The notes below the pieces were generated by a model. That model was not told where the DNA came from. It worked only from the letters and a program-made list of their open reading frames with translations, and searched no databases. A stretch of DNA of 64,000 nt from Trifolium pratense (Eukaryota > Streptophyta > Magnoliopsida > Fabales > Fabaceae), in NCBI RefSeq assembly GCF_020283565.1, contig NC_060059.1, forward strand, positions 13,275,501-13,339,500. The letters are read 5' to 3'. The translations under genes were made by a program, and so were the position numbers. Below, piece after piece: positions 1-10,842 of the stretch (the first letter of the stretch is position 1; every line of letters begins with the position of its first letter).

Positions 1-510
1 ATTTCGACTGGTGAAGAACTTCGTGTGGGTGCCGGACTGGGAAAACCATATGGCATCACCTGGCGTGCAATTGAGTATTTTGAAAATAGTGGTGCTATAT
101 TAAGCTTGCTCCTGCAACATGTCTCCTCAAATGGTTTTCACCGTGGCAGAACCATTCTACACCATGCTATCCTCTGGGAATGTCGAGGCTGTTAGGATAC
201 TCTTAGAATGTGGTGCTAATGTAGAATCCATAGTCAAAACAACCAGCAAGACAGAGTTCCGTCCTATACACATGGCCTCTCGTCTAGGCTTACCCGGAAT
301 AATTCAATGCCTTATTGATTTTGGTTGTGATTTGAACTCTCTTACCGACTCTGGTGACACATCTTTGATGATTTTTGCAAAATATAAGCAAGAGGAGTGT
401 CTCAAAGTACTAACAAGAGCTGGTGCTGATTTTGGCTTGGTGAATATTGCGGGTCAGTCTGCAAGTTCATTTGCCGAGTAGTACAAGTGGTCACATGGTT
501 TCCACAAGCA
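1..510 (+). pseudogene. Ankyrin-repeat protein fragment, frameshifted
   Basis: The left edge is inside a coding frame. Frame 1 is open from base 1 to a TAG at 193-195 and ends in an ankyrin-like stretch (GRTILHHAIL). The repeat continues one frame over, with GNVEAVRILLECGANVE from about 166 and two further ankyrin-like units (RPIHMASRLGLPGIIQCLI; GDTSLMIFAKYKQEECLKVL), stopping at TAG 479-481. Two halves of one repeat in different frames mean a one-base loss near 163-180. The next part of the protein is also interrupted. Ankyrin repeats form protein-binding scaffolds; no catalytic domain is visible. The rest of the gene lies to the left. A sequencing error at the indel is possible, but the early stop also argues for decay. 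Confidence 0.7.
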
Positions 511-2753
511 GTGTTGCAAGTTCATCTCGAAGTATTTTAGCTGTTTTGGGACATATTTTGATATATGGTGACACATCTGGATCATCAAACTTTTTTAACA
601 ACTTACTTGCAACAAGTACAATACTTGAAAAATTGAGAATTTCTTTTCGTGCCCTGTCCTTTTTTTGCGCCCTCTGTCTTTCTAATTTTACCTTCTTCGC
701 TGGTTAAATAGCAAGCGTGTATAAAGAGCTGCGTATATGGACCAAGGTTTACGGTCCGTCCCGTTTAATCTGCAGTGCGCGCAGGCTTAAGACCAATTTT
801 TTTGGTCCGCTTATATTTTTGCCCGTGCGGTTGAACATTATAGAAAGACTGCAGATTTGCGGGTTGGCCTATGACCCTCTTTTTTTTTTTTGTTGTGTGT
901 GTTTGTGCCTATATAAGAATTTCCGGTGAAAAAATTGATGGTGGGTTCGAATTTGAACCCTTCTAATAATATTTTTAACCTTATTTTTTAAAATGTTTTT
1001 GGTAGGTTTTGAATTTTGGTGTAAAGCTACCGACTTGAATAAAATATGTGACAACATGGTTTCATAATTAAACTATTCTAACATCATATTATCATCATCT
1101 TCATCAATACAGCTATTATGATCTTCATCAAAATTTGACTCACCTAGTTCTTGTTCTTATTCATTGACATTTTGGTTCTCGTTCATTGACAAATATACCA
1201 AAGAATGATATGCATCCATTTCAAATGACATTGAACATGGAGTTCTGTTAATCTTCTTAAAATAAGATGACCAGGTAGTCATTATATAACAAATGAGTTC
1301 ATAAGCACAAAAAGAACTATAACTAACAACTTAGAAAAGCGCAACAAATATATAATTAAGAGGTCTTTTTCCAAAGCACTACAGATAGATATGTAAGCAA
1401 AAACAACATCGCTAACTTATTTCAATCGAGCAGCTCAAAAAGCTAATCCAAACTGAATCTCAATCTAATAAACACTTAGAACAAATGAGTTAGTTGAAGA
1501 GTATCAAATAAACTACTGGGTTTTCCCATTAACCAAACTTGCAAATAATAAGCACAATGTTAACATAATGCCACCCCTCCCACCAAGATTCATGCAATTA
1601 GATAACCAACTTTATAGCCATGATGGCCTAATTTCTTATATATCAAGCAATGTTATCAGACTGCTAATTAAAGGTATGTCATTTAAAGTCTTTATCATGT
1701 GAGAATCATATATTCCAAGATCATTAAAAATAGATAGTTTTCTAGTAAGTAAACATGAATGAATGTGAAAACTATAACTTACACAAACCATTTTAATTCC
1801 CTCAAAAATTGTTTTTCCTCATAACATAACATTCTATCATCCAGATTCCAGACACACTATTAAGGCATTAAGACCAGACACCACTCTACAGCACAACCAA
1901 GTCTATATGTATAAGTCACGGGTATATCAAATTTAGATAGAAAGTAAAGTGAATATTATGGATCGTTGATTAACAAATCAAAGGTAAATAAGCATAGTAT
2001 TACAAATCATTAGTTTGTTGAAATAACAAATTTTGATTTTCTCACTTTAGAAGAGCCAAATTCAACTAACAGTGTAGCACGTGTTATCTATCCTAACAAT
2101 GTTGCTTAAAGTTATTATTGTGGACCACGACACCGAATGTTTTCAACTGTAAAGGTACCATATTAATTGATTATTATGGCACTCAACTTATTCTTGTCGA
2201 CAACAATGAACTTGAAAAGCAAAAACTAATCTCATGTAAACTTCTAAAAGCCAAAGAATCTGGTAAAGAACATGATATTGACAACCATGAGTAGAGTTCT
2301 AATCTATGAACCGTAGACACTGAATTATGTCATTTTCTTAAATTATTATCGGTGTCGACATATCCGTGTCGCGTCCAGTGTGTTGCATAGGTTCTAGTAG
2401 TCCTAAAATAAATACCCATTAGTCTTCACTCATCACTGAACAAATCATAGTTTAGTCCACTATACGGTTTAGTGAGCTTTAAAACCATAACAAAGCCCTT
2501 CTAAAAAATCTTTGAAGCAAGCTTTAAAACCATTGTTTGAATATGACATTGTCCATTGCTTTAAAACGGGAACCCAGGCAAATTGTTGTACTTTTCTTGG
2601 TCGAGTAGAAAATAATCCCATGTCTCTTATAACATGTTACCCTTCTAAAATCATAACCATTCAAATTTTAACTGATACATCAATGGCTTATTGTTGCTTT
2701 TAAGTATGATACACAAATTTTAGCATTTGTGTCAGGACGGAGGCACATATAAC
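511..2753. other. Intergenic, no gene seen
   Basis: AT-rich sequence with only short, low-complexity open frames. Around 2310-2400 there is a piece of a dispersed repeat rich in cggtgtcgacat-type motifs, related to copies near 44.9 kb and 62.4 kb. A moderately GC-rich patch at 715-860 (contains ggtccgtcccg) is not recognised. No splice-linked coding exons could be supported. Confidence 0.5.
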
Positions 2754-3081
2754 TGTCATAGAATAATTAGTTATTTTACAATTTTAGTTATTTTACAATT
2801 TGAAGCAAATAATACATTACTGTTTTGCCCTTTATGTATTTTGTCGTATTATTATTTCCTCTGCAATGATTGGTTGATGTTGTAACCAGCTTGCTATTTA
2901 TAAGCCGTTGTGGCCAAGAGAATAAGGAATCCAATATTTCAACAAATTCTTCTTAACCCTAAAATCTCTATTTGTGTTCATCGTTTCTACATCAACGAGT
3001 GGTATTCTGAAATATTGCTACTCCTGGTATAGTTACAGGGTATTACCGGATCTAATCCCTAATATCCAAACTCCTGTACCA
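2754..3081 (+). repeat. 5' LTR of the chromovirus
   Basis: It begins TG and ends CA, as LTRs do. A TATTTATAAG motif at 2895-2904 is the likely TATA box of the retroelement promoter. Every base compared by eye matches the 3' LTR at an offset of 4797. Confidence 0.95.
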
Positions 3082-3083
3082 AT

Positions 3084-3092
3084 TGGTATCAG
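3084..3092 (+). promoter_or_regulatory. Primer-binding site, tRNA-iMet
   Basis: TGGTATCAG starts two bases after the 5' LTR and is complementary to the 3' end of initiator methionine tRNA, the usual minus-strand primer for this superfamily. Confidence 0.85.
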
Positions 3093-3102
3093 TTCTGTGA
3101 CC

Positions 3103-6100
3103 ATGGACGCGTCTCCGCCTCCCACTCTGGATGAAGTTGAACGGCGTTTCGACGAACGTCTGACCCAGATGCAGCTCCAACGTAACACTGATATGGATGA
3201 GATTCGTAGCCTTCTGCGTGCTCAAGCAGATCACGGATCCCCAACTTCCGCCGGCCGGCACGGTTCCAACGGTAATCGCCATGGTACCCAAAACGTTTAC
3301 GCCACCCGTATTTCTAAAGTGGACTTTCCTCGTTTTGACGGCAAAAACGTCCGTGATTGGCTCTACAAGTGTGATCAGTTTTTCTCCATTGATGAAACAC
3401 CGGCGACATCGATGGTGCGTCTCGCTTCGATTCATCTTGATGGCTTGGCTTTACAATGGCATCTCAACTATATGCGTCAAAAATTCGATGTCTACCCGTC
3501 TTGGCAACAATACATCACCGATGTTACTGCTCGTTTCGGTGACGCTTATGAAGACCCTCTGTCTTCGTTATTGCAAATCAAACACACTGGCAAAATCCAG
3601 GACTACATCGATCAATTTGAGTTGGCCTTAACACAGGTAAACCTAATCCCAGAACACTCCCTCAGTATTTTTCTAGCTGGTCTTGAACAAAACACTCAGA
3701 TGCATGTTCGCATGTTCAACCCTTCTTCAATCTCTCATGCTGCAAATTTAGCTAAGTTACATGAAGCTTCCACCTCCCTCCCACATCGAAACACGTCAAA
3801 ATTTAGCCCTTTTTCCAAAAATCAAGGTCTCCTTAGTAAACCCACTACGTCAAATTCACCATCCACAACCTCCCCTATTCCTAATGGTACTGCTTCCCTT
3901 GTCCAGAAATCCAATTCTCCTCGTCCAACTCGTACCTATTCTGGTCTCGAGATGTCGGAGCGTAGAGCAAAGGGTCTATGTATGTTTTGTGATGAGCAAT
4001 TTACACCGGGACACCAATTTAAACACAAACGTTATCAGATTAATGTGTTGGAAATTGATGATGATGATGATTGTAATGGTGAGGAGCCGAATTCTGAGAG
4101 TGTTGCAGAAATGGAATCCCTTTCCGCTTTTGAAAACGCTCAGCTATCGTTACAGGCTTTGACTGGTATCGCCAATTACCAGACTATGCGTGTTACTGGC
4201 TTACATGAAAAAAAGATGCTACACATTTTGCTGGATAGTGGTAGCACTCATAACTTTCTGGATTTAGAGACTGCAAAATCACTGGGTTGCAAATTGGAGG
4301 CCATTTCTCCCTTATCAGTAACCGGTGGTGGTGGTCATAAGCTTGAAGCTGCCTACATTTGTCGTGGTTTTCAATGGCAGTTGCAACAAGCCAAATTTAA
4401 TGCTGATGTCATTGTGTTACCTTTGGTGTGTTGTGATTTGATATTGGGTATACAATGGTTAAAATCTTTGGGACCTATACTTTGGGATTTTGAGAAATTG
4501 CAGATGGAGTTTCATACACAGGGCAAGAGATTTGTTCTACGTGGTGCAAAGGTTCCCAGTTTTAAGCTTGTTAATAACAAATCATTTGCTCAGGCTGTTC
4601 ACAAGGGAGCTGAGTTGTGTTTTCTTTCTATTTCAAATCATGTTAATAGCTTTGATGTTCCCACGTGTTATGTGATGCAATCTGGGGTTTCTGATGTGTC
4701 CTTGCCTCCGGTTATTGCTGATTTGATCGAAGATTATGGAGATATCTTCAGGGATCCTGAACATCTGCCTCCTCCTCGCCCTGGTTTTGATCACAAAATT
4801 CCACTTAAGGAGGGCGCTGAGCCTTTCAATTTACGCCCCTATCGTTTCTCCGTTATTCAAAAGGATATCATTGATAAGTTAGTCAATGATATGTTGGCTC
4901 AAGGCATTGTGCAACACAGCAACAGTCCTTTTGCTTCACCAACCATTTTGGTCCGAAAGAAAGATGGTTCTTGGCGATTGTGTGTAGATTTTCGACGACT
5001 TAATGATCTCACTATCAAAGATCGTTTCCCAATACCTTTGATAGAAGACTTGATGGATGAATTATGTGGGTCTGTTGTGTTCTCCAAGCTTGATATGCGG
5101 TCCGGTTATCATCAATTGCGCATGGCTAAAGGTGAGGAGCACAAAACTGCATTTAAGACACATAGTGGGCATTATGAATACTTAGTGATGCCCTTTGGCC
5201 TCACCAATGCACCTGCTTCATTCCAGTCCCTTATGAATCAGGTTTTTCAACCATTCCTCCGAAAGTTTGTTATTATCTTCTTTGATGATCTGTTGATATA
5301 TAGTCAGTCCATTGAAGATCATTTAGTCCACTTACGGTTGATTTTTCACACCATTAGAGCGAATCATTTATTCCTTAATAGATCTAAATGTTCATTTGCT
5401 TTACCCAAAGTGGAATATTTGGGCCATTTTATTACCAAGGAAGGTGTATCTACTGACCCTGCAAAAATACAAGCGGTTAGTTCATGGCCAATTCCCCAAA
5501 ATGTTAAGCAATTGAGGGGTTTTTTGGGTCTTGCTGGTTATTACCGTCGATTTGTCCAGGATTTTGGTAAATTGGCGAAACCCTTGACAGACTTGTTGAA
5601 GAAGGAGGGTTTTGTATGGACTGACAATGCTACTCAAGCTTTTATGCAACTCAAGCAAGCTTTGATTACTGCTCCTGTTTTGAGTCTTCCTAATTTTTCC
5701 AAGCAATTTGTAGTGGAGACTGATGCTTCTGGGAAGGGCATTGGTGCTGTCCTTATGCAGGAACAACACCCCGTGGCTTATATCAGTAAATCCTTGGGCC
5801 CTAAGCAACAGGCTATGTCCGTATATGAAAGGGAATTATTGGCAATTGTGTACGCAGTTCAGAAATGGGGTTCTTATCTCTCCCATGCACCTTTTGTTAT
5901 TCGAACTGATCAAAAAAGCATTAAACACATGCTGGATCAGAAGCTGAATACCCCTTTTCAGCAAGTTTGGGTTGCTAAATTACTTGGTTTTGACTTTGAG
6001 ATTCATTATAAGGAAGGCTCCTCTAATTTGGCAGCCGATGCTCTCTCAAGAAAAACTGGCGCTGAATTATTGCCTTTGTTCTTAGATAATGCTGCACCTG

Positions 6101-7521
6101 ATTTGTTGACTTCTATCACTGCTTCTTGGCAGCAAGATCCTCATTTCAAGGCTATCATTTTGGATTTACAAAGCAACCCTCAATCTCATCCCAAATTTTC
6201 ATGGACTAGGGGTGAATTACGCAGAAGAGGCAAGTTAGTTATTGGATCCGATCCTGCAGTTAAGGAATCTATACTTCATTGGTTACACGATTCCGCACTG
6301 GGTGGACATTCAGGTAGAGATGTCACTGCTACCAGAATTAAATCTTTATTTTATTGGAAAGGTATGACTAAGGATATTCTTCACTATGTTAAGAACTGTG
6401 GTGTGTGTCAGCGCAACAAGCCAGATTTGGCGGCTTATCCCGGGCTGCTGCAACCTTTACCCATTCCCACTCAAATTTGGACTGCTATTAGTATGGATTT
6501 TATTGAAGGTCTTCCTACTTCTGCGGGTAAGCAAGTCATATTTGTAGTAGTTGACAGATTAAGCAAATATGCTCATTTCATGGCTTTATCTCATCCTTAT
6601 ACTGCACTTGATGTGGCTCAGTTGTTCTTAGATAATGTGTTTAAGCTTCATGGTATGCCTGAAACTATTACAAGTGATAGGGATCCTATTTTTCTTAGCA
6701 CTTTTTGGCATGAATTTTTTAAACTCCAAGGTGTAGCTTTGCATAAGTCCACCGCTTACCATCCTCAGTCCGATGGTCAAACTGAGATTGTCAATAAGTG
6801 CCTAGAGACTTATTTAAGGTGTATGTGTTCATCAAGACCTACTAACTGGTTCAAATGGTTGTCTCTGGCTGAATGGTGGTATAATACCAATTATCACTCT
6901 TCTATTCACACTACTCCGTTTGAGGTGGTTTATGGTCAGCCCCCACCTATTCATCTACCTTATCTGCCTGGTTCCTCTCCATCTTTCTCGGTGGACAGAT
7001 CTCTCATAGCTAGAGATGAAGCTATTAAACTTCTCAAATTTCATTTGCTTCGTGCTCAGAATCGCATGTCTCAGCAAGCCAACAAACATAGAAGTGATAG
7101 AGTTTTTTCTATTGGTGATTACGTATATTTGAAGCTTCAACCTTATAGGCAGCTTTCTATGAAAAAACACGGTTACAACAAATTGTTACCAAAATTTTAT
7201 GGTCCATTTAAGGTATTGGATCGCATTGGTGGTGCTGCTTATCAGTTAGAATTGCCTCCTTCTGCTGCTATTCATAATGTTTTCCATGTGTCTCAGCTTA
7301 AGTTGTGTCCTAACCCTCAGACTCAACCCATTCAGCATCTTCCCTCAGCTACTGCTGGTGTACCCAAAGTCCCTGTTGCTATTTTGGATAGGAAAATGGT
7401 TAAGCGTGGGAACATAGCTGCAACTAAGGTGTTGGTGCAATGGCAGGATTCTCCTCCAAACCTTGCTACTTGGGAATTCTATTCTGAGTTGTTGAAGAAG
7501 TATCCTGATTTTCACCCATGA
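3103..7521 (+). CDS. Gag-Pol polyprotein of the chromovirus
   Basis: An open frame of about 1472 residues from the ATG at 3103. The frame is also open upstream into the LTR, but the ATG just after the primer site is the sensible start. In order: retrotransposon Gag; a degenerate zinc knuckle (CMFCDEQFTPGHQF, from about 3979); aspartic protease LLDSGSTHNF (about 4228); reverse transcriptase with FFDDLLIYS (about 5278); RNase H with VETDASG (about 5713); integrase with an HHCC zinc finger (about 6277-6415) and DDE residues in MDFIEG, SDRDP and DGQTEIV; and a C-terminal chromodomain-like segment (about 7366-7518, LVQWQDSPPNLATWE). No internal stop or frameshift. The polyprotein copies element RNA into DNA and integrates it; chromodomains bias targeting to chromatin. 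The last knuckle cysteine appears replaced by Phe. Confidence 0.95.
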   Translation: MDASPPPTLDEVERRFDERLTQMQLQRNTDMDEIRSLLRAQADHGSPTSAGRHGSNGNRHGTQNVYATRISKVDFPRFDGKNVRDWLYKCDQFFSIDETPATSMVRLASIHLDGLALQWHLNYMRQKFDVYPSWQQYITDVTARFGDAYEDPLSSLLQIKHTGKIQDYIDQFELALTQVNLIPEHSLSIFLAGLEQNTQMHVRMFNPSSISHAANLAKLHEASTSLPHRNTSKFSPFSKNQGLLSKPTTSNSPSTTSPIPNGTASLVQKSNSPRPTRTYSGLEMSERRAKGLCMFCDEQFTPGHQFKHKRYQINVLEIDDDDDCNGEEPNSESVAEMESLSAFENAQLSLQALTGIANYQTMRVTGLHEKKMLHILLDSGSTHNFLDLETAKSLGCKLEAISPLSVTGGGGHKLEAAYICRGFQWQLQQAKFNADVIVLPLVCCDLILGIQWLKSLGPILWDFEKLQMEFHTQGKRFVLRGAKVPSFKLVNNKSFAQAVHKGAELCFLSISNHVNSFDVPTCYVMQSGVSDVSLPPVIADLIEDYGDIFRDPEHLPPPRPGFDHKIPLKEGAEPFNLRPYRFSVIQKDIIDKLVNDMLAQGIVQHSNSPFASPTILVRKKDGSWRLCVDFRRLNDLTIKDRFPIPLIEDLMDELCGSVVFSKLDMRSGYHQLRMAKGEEHKTAFKTHSGHYEYLVMPFGLTNAPASFQSLMNQVFQPFLRKFVIIFFDDLLIYSQSIEDHLVHLRLIFHTIRANHLFLNRSKCSFALPKVEYLGHFITKEGVSTDPAKIQAVSSWPIPQNVKQLRGFLGLAGYYRRFVQDFGKLAKPLTDLLKKEGFVWTDNATQAFMQLKQALITAPVLSLPNFSKQFVVETDASGKGIGAVLMQEQHPVAYISKSLGPKQQAMSVYERELLAIVYAVQKWGSYLSHAPFVIRTDQKSIKHMLDQKLNTPFQQVWVAKLLGFDFEIHYKEGSSNLAADALSRKTGAELLPLFLDNAAPDLLTSITASWQQDPHFKAIILDLQSNPQSHPKFSWTRGELRRRGKLVIGSDPAVKESILHWLHDSALGGHSGRDVTATRIKSLFYWKGMTKDILHYVKNCGVCQRNKPDLAAYPGLLQPLPIPTQIWTAISMDFIEGLPTSAGKQVIFVVVDRLSKYAHFMALSHPYTALDVAQLFLDNVFKLHGMPETITSDRDPIFLSTFWHEFFKLQGVALHKSTAYHPQSDGQTEIVNKCLETYLRCMCSSRPTNWFKWLSLAEWWYNTNYHSSIHTTPFEVVYGQPPPIHLPYLPGSSPSFSVDRSLIARDEAIKLLKFHLLRAQNRMSQQANKHRSDRVFSIGDYVYLKLQPYRQLSMKKHGYNKLLPKFYGPFKVLDRIGGAAYQLELPPSAAIHNVFHVSQLKLCPNPQTQPIQHLPSATAGVPKVPVAILDRKMVKRGNIAATKVLVQWQDSPPNLATWEFYSELLKKYPDFHP

Positions 7522-7536
7522 GGACATGGTTGTTTT

Positions 7537-7547
7537 GAAGGGGAGGG
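7537..7547 (+). promoter_or_regulatory. Polypurine tract
   Basis: GAAGGGGAGGG lies three bases before the 3' LTR, the expected place for plus-strand priming. Confidence 0.85.
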
Positions 7548-7550
7548 TAT

Positions 7551-7878
7551 TGTCATAGAATAATTAGTTATTTTACAATTTTAGTTATTTTACAATTTGA
7601 AGCAAATAATACATTACTGTTTTGCCCTTTATGTATTTTGTCGTATTATTATTTCCTCTGCAATGATTGGTTGATGTTGTAACCAGCTTGCTATTTATAA
7701 GCCGTTGTGGCCAAGAGAATAAGGAATCCAATATTTCAACAAATTCTTCTTAACCCTAAAATCTCTATTTGTGTTCATCGTTTCTACATCAACGAGTGGT
7801 ATTCTGAAATATTGCTACTCCTGGTATAGTTACAGGGTATTACCGGATCTAATCCCTAATATCCAAACTCCTGTACCA
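7551..7878 (+). repeat. 3' LTR of the chromovirus
   Basis: 328 bp, apparently identical to 2754-3081, followed directly by the second ATAAC target duplication. Confidence 0.95.
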
Positions 7879-7883
7879 ATAAC

Positions 7884-8797
7884 ACTATGAAGGCACATGC
7901 CTGCAAGAATTTGTTATTAATATGTGCTCAAATTTTGACCAACACACATAGAAAGTTGTTAGGATAATAGGATTAGAGGCACTAGTAGAGTGTGGGGGCA
8001 CATCCATCACACACAAACGTGATCACATCCCATATCTCATCTCATATATATATTAAAATAAGGAAAATTCTAACTAATGTTAGTTATGAAAAAATCATTC
8101 AATATTTCCAAACTATATAATGCCACAAAATTATATATGTGTGCATATTAGAATTTAGGAGGCCTATACTCAACCATAAAAGATAATTTGGGAGTTGAGG
8201 TTTACACTATCTTTATAAAAACTATCTATGTCATATCTCTAACCAATATGAGACTTCTAACAATACCCCCAGATGAAAATTTCTGGCTCCGTCACGATTT
8301 GTGTACTCTAAACGTCACCGAGAGATATAACCTCCCTTTGTTCTTTCCTCTTTTTTTTTTTTTTTTTTTTCTTTGTTCTTTCCTCTATTATAATCAATAT
8401 TTGGAGCCATTAAATTTGACAAGTGACAACTAAGTAGTTGTTACGAATCTGTCAAGTAAGAATGATTTTAAATAAAAATATATATGTTTTTCCTTTGAAA
8501 GATAAAACTAGCTAATTAGTGGAATTGATCTCTAGTTCTCTACTACTTTTTTATAAAACTAGCTAATATATTTTTTTTTATAAGCATAAAACTAGCTAAT
8601 TTGATTTTTATTAAACAAGTGACCATTCAATAATTTTAAAAATATTAAAACTCCTACAATACGAGCATATACGTGCAAGTTTTGTCTTTGTGAATTGTGA
8701 TGCTCATTTTTAATTAGTTATAGGCAAATGAATTTTCTTCTCTTAACATCTTAAATTAAAAGTGTCTACGTATATTTTGAATTCATCTAGTTCGAAG
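7884..8797. other. Intergenic, no gene seen
   Basis: AT-rich sequence with a run of about 20 T near 8351-8370 flanked by a repeated ttgttctttcctc motif. No coding potential recognised. Confidence 0.5.
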
Positions 8798-9177
8798 GCT
8801 AATGCTACGGTGGATCAGCTTCACAAGTGGTCCACCGTGGAAAGTGATCTACTGAATATGAATTTTACGAAATTCACTGTTGGATTGAAAGTTTATATTG
8901 TATAGACCATCCATAAATTTTTTAAAATTTTTTGAAAATCATTTGATATGTTATTGAGACCCATCAAGATTTACGTTATTTAATAAACCGTTAATCTTGA
9001 TGTGTCTCAATAACATATCAAATGATTTTCAATTTTTCTAAATTTTTCTACGGATGATCTATACGATGTAAACTTTCAATCCAACGGTGAATTTTGTAAA
9101 ATTCATATTCGTTATAATGTTTTTCATGACTGATCCACAATGGACCACTTGATGAAGTGGTCCATATTAGAATTTAC
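8798..9177. mobile_element. Foldback MITE with very long inverted arms
   Basis: The two halves are imperfect inverted copies of each other. The outer arms carry CAAGTGGTCCA-type sequence at both ends. The inner arms carry ATCATTTGATATGTTATTGAGAC and its complement around a short centre near 8965-9000 (catcaagatt / aatcttgatg). About 380 bp with almost no unpaired internal sequence. No confident target duplication was found, so the superfamily is uncertain. Confidence 0.75.
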
Positions 9178-9354
9178 CATGTTTTGAATGGTAGGTAGAT
9201 GACAATTCAACAAATCATGGTGAATCAATTAGTTTGGATAACTAGTATATAATTAAGAATAATTTAGAATTCAGTAAAAAGGTAAATATCTAAAAGAGAC
9301 TATTTTCTTTTTAAAACTATTCATGGTTTTGTCTAATATATATAAGTTAAATTG

Positions 9355-9512
9355 TTTTACACCACTCATAAGTATGTTTTTCATCATTGAATCAATAAGT
9401 CACACCATATACTTATTCAAAAAAAAAATTAAGTCACACCATATTTTATTTGATCCAATGATGTGATTTATTGATCTAATGATAAAAATCAATTTATACA
9501 TGATGTAAGACA
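9355..9512. mobile_element. Short inverted-repeat MITE
   Basis: The left arm (ttttcatcattgaatcaata, near 9376) and right arm (near 9462-9510, ttgatctaatgataaaaa) are imperfect inverted copies. A gtcacaccata motif is also directly repeated (about 9400 and 9434). It has no coding capacity and no clear target duplication. Confidence 0.55.
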
Positions 9513-9712
9513 TGTCTCACTTATATACTAGAAATATGTTTGTTATTGAAAACAAATAAATTCAATTAGTGAAATGTTAAATAAAACCAGTCACAGAATG
9601 CAAGAATGGGTGGAATTGAAAAATGCTCTTGCTCCCCTAAATAATGAGGCTATGAAATGAGATTATGATTGAATCAAATTCTAAGTACACAGTTGATATT
9701 GCTAAACCAAAT

Positions 9713-9932
9713 CAGCAGTCTAACTGCTTCCAAAATCTAGTAGTTCTCACATAACAGAAAAATTAAAGCATAAACATGAAAAAGAAATGGCCCTGCCACA
9801 GTCGATCTAGAATCAAGTTCTGTGAATGACAGTGCAGACTTTGCACTTAATCTGAAAAACAAGTTAACTAAATGAAAAATATAAGTACTACTATGATGAG
9901 CAACCATTTATTGTAATCACGACGATAATTTT
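9713..9932 (-). repeat. Second copy of the EF1A 3' flank
   Basis: This segment matches 10843-11061, the sequence just past the EF1A stop codon, at about 80 percent by eye with small indels. Shared runs include aaaaattaaagcataaacatgaaaaa and gaaaaatataagtacta. There is no EF1A coding sequence beside this copy. It is probably what remains of a tandem EF1A duplicate. Confidence 0.75.
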
Positions 9933-10273
9933 ATCACAGAATGTAAACTTGGACTGAAAAACTTCACATGGTAAGCGATCCATTCTCGAACTCTAAGTGG
10001 ACTCATGCTTAAGATTGCAAGAGGTGAGAAGTTGAATCTCTGTAGAAAATCACTTAAAAGTAAAAATCACTTTAATAAAAGAAGACATTGTGCTTTAATC
10101 TAAACTTTCATCAAATTTAGACACTTTTCCATTGATGTTTGTGAGAGGTGAAGAAGATTTAGAGTGAAATGTTCAGTTTTTGAAAAGCTTATACCAATAA
10201 GCATAAATTTTTAAATATATTTGGGTTTATAAAGATATGTTTTGCGTTACTGAAAATATATATTTAGATGAAT

Positions 10274-10351
10274 ATGTGATAATGGGTCAGTAAATGTAGA
10301 ATAAAAGCATTTATGTGATAATGGGTCAGTAAATGTAGAATAAAAGCATTA
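10274..10351. repeat. 39-bp tandem duplication
   Basis: The unit starting atgtgataatgggtcag occurs twice in direct succession, at 10274 and 10313, apparently without differences. Confidence 0.85.
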
Positions 10352-10564
10352 CATGGCAAAGATATCTACTTTAAATCTGGGGTTCCTACTTGCAAAATGT
10401 AAAATTTAGAAAACCAGAATATCAAATAATCAGAGCATTGTGCAAGTGCCACATCAATTTAATAGCACACGGTTCAAATACTACTCCGATCTTAACAATG
10501 AGATTCAACGACCAAGCCTTATATCACAAAGTGTGATAGGCTTTACAAATGTTTCAAAGTGAAC

Positions 10565-10638
10565 TGCCGTCTGTGGGAATCAAACCCACGATCACATGGT
10601 TAAAAGCCATGCGATCTACCAGCTGATGGCTAGATAAA
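10565..10638 (-). pseudogene. tRNA-Lys(UUU) pseudogene
   Basis: Read on the minus strand, the anticodon arm is intact (CATGG, loop CTTTTAA, CCATG; anticodon UUU at 10602-10604). The T arm (GTGGG TTTGATT CCCAC) and the 3' acceptor half ending AGACGGC are also intact. The 5' acceptor half and D arm are decayed (TAGCCATCAGCTGG in place of TAGCTCAGTTGG), so the acceptor stem cannot pair properly. It most likely derives from a functional tRNA-Lys gene. A tRNA covariance model would probably flag it as a pseudogene. Confidence 0.75.
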
Positions 10639-10642
10639 AACC

Positions 10643-10748
10643 GCACATGCATTTATGCTCTAAGCTGGTGAATAATCAGAAATCTTGTCATGAAATTACC
10701 ACATTAACACTGCACATACATTTATGTTCTAGGCTGGCGAATAATCAG
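10643..10748. repeat. Short direct repeat beside the tRNA relic
   Basis: A 37-bp motif (gcacatgcatttatgctcta and onward through ctggtgaataatcag) at 10643-10679 recurs with a few changes at 10712-10748. Confidence 0.7.
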
Positions 10749-10842
10749 CATGCAGATAAATGCCTCAACAACAATTAAAACAAACACACCATAACAACTT
10801 AAAACCAACACCATAGATACACAAACAGTCAACATTAATAAA

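Larger units (their letters stand above)
2754..7878 (+). mobile_element. Complete Ty3/gypsy chromovirus LTR retrotransposon
   Basis: A 5125-bp element runs from TGTCATAG to ...TACCA. It has two 328-bp LTRs that I read as identical and a perfect 5-bp target duplication ATAAC (2749-2753 and 7879-7883). It also has an initiator-Met tRNA primer-binding site, a polypurine tract and one continuous gag-pol frame. Domain order protease, RT, RNase H, integrase and a chromodomain-like C-terminus is that of plant chromoviruses. The short LTRs and roughly 5-kb size fit the Reina clade best, but the clade is inferred. Identical LTRs imply recent insertion. This is the best preserved mobile element in the window. 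Confidence 0.95.

Noticed and set aside
2974..3102. Upstream ATG extension of gag-pol
   Set aside because: It lies in the 5' LTR and primer site and shows no Gag similarity; the ATG at 3103 is better placed.
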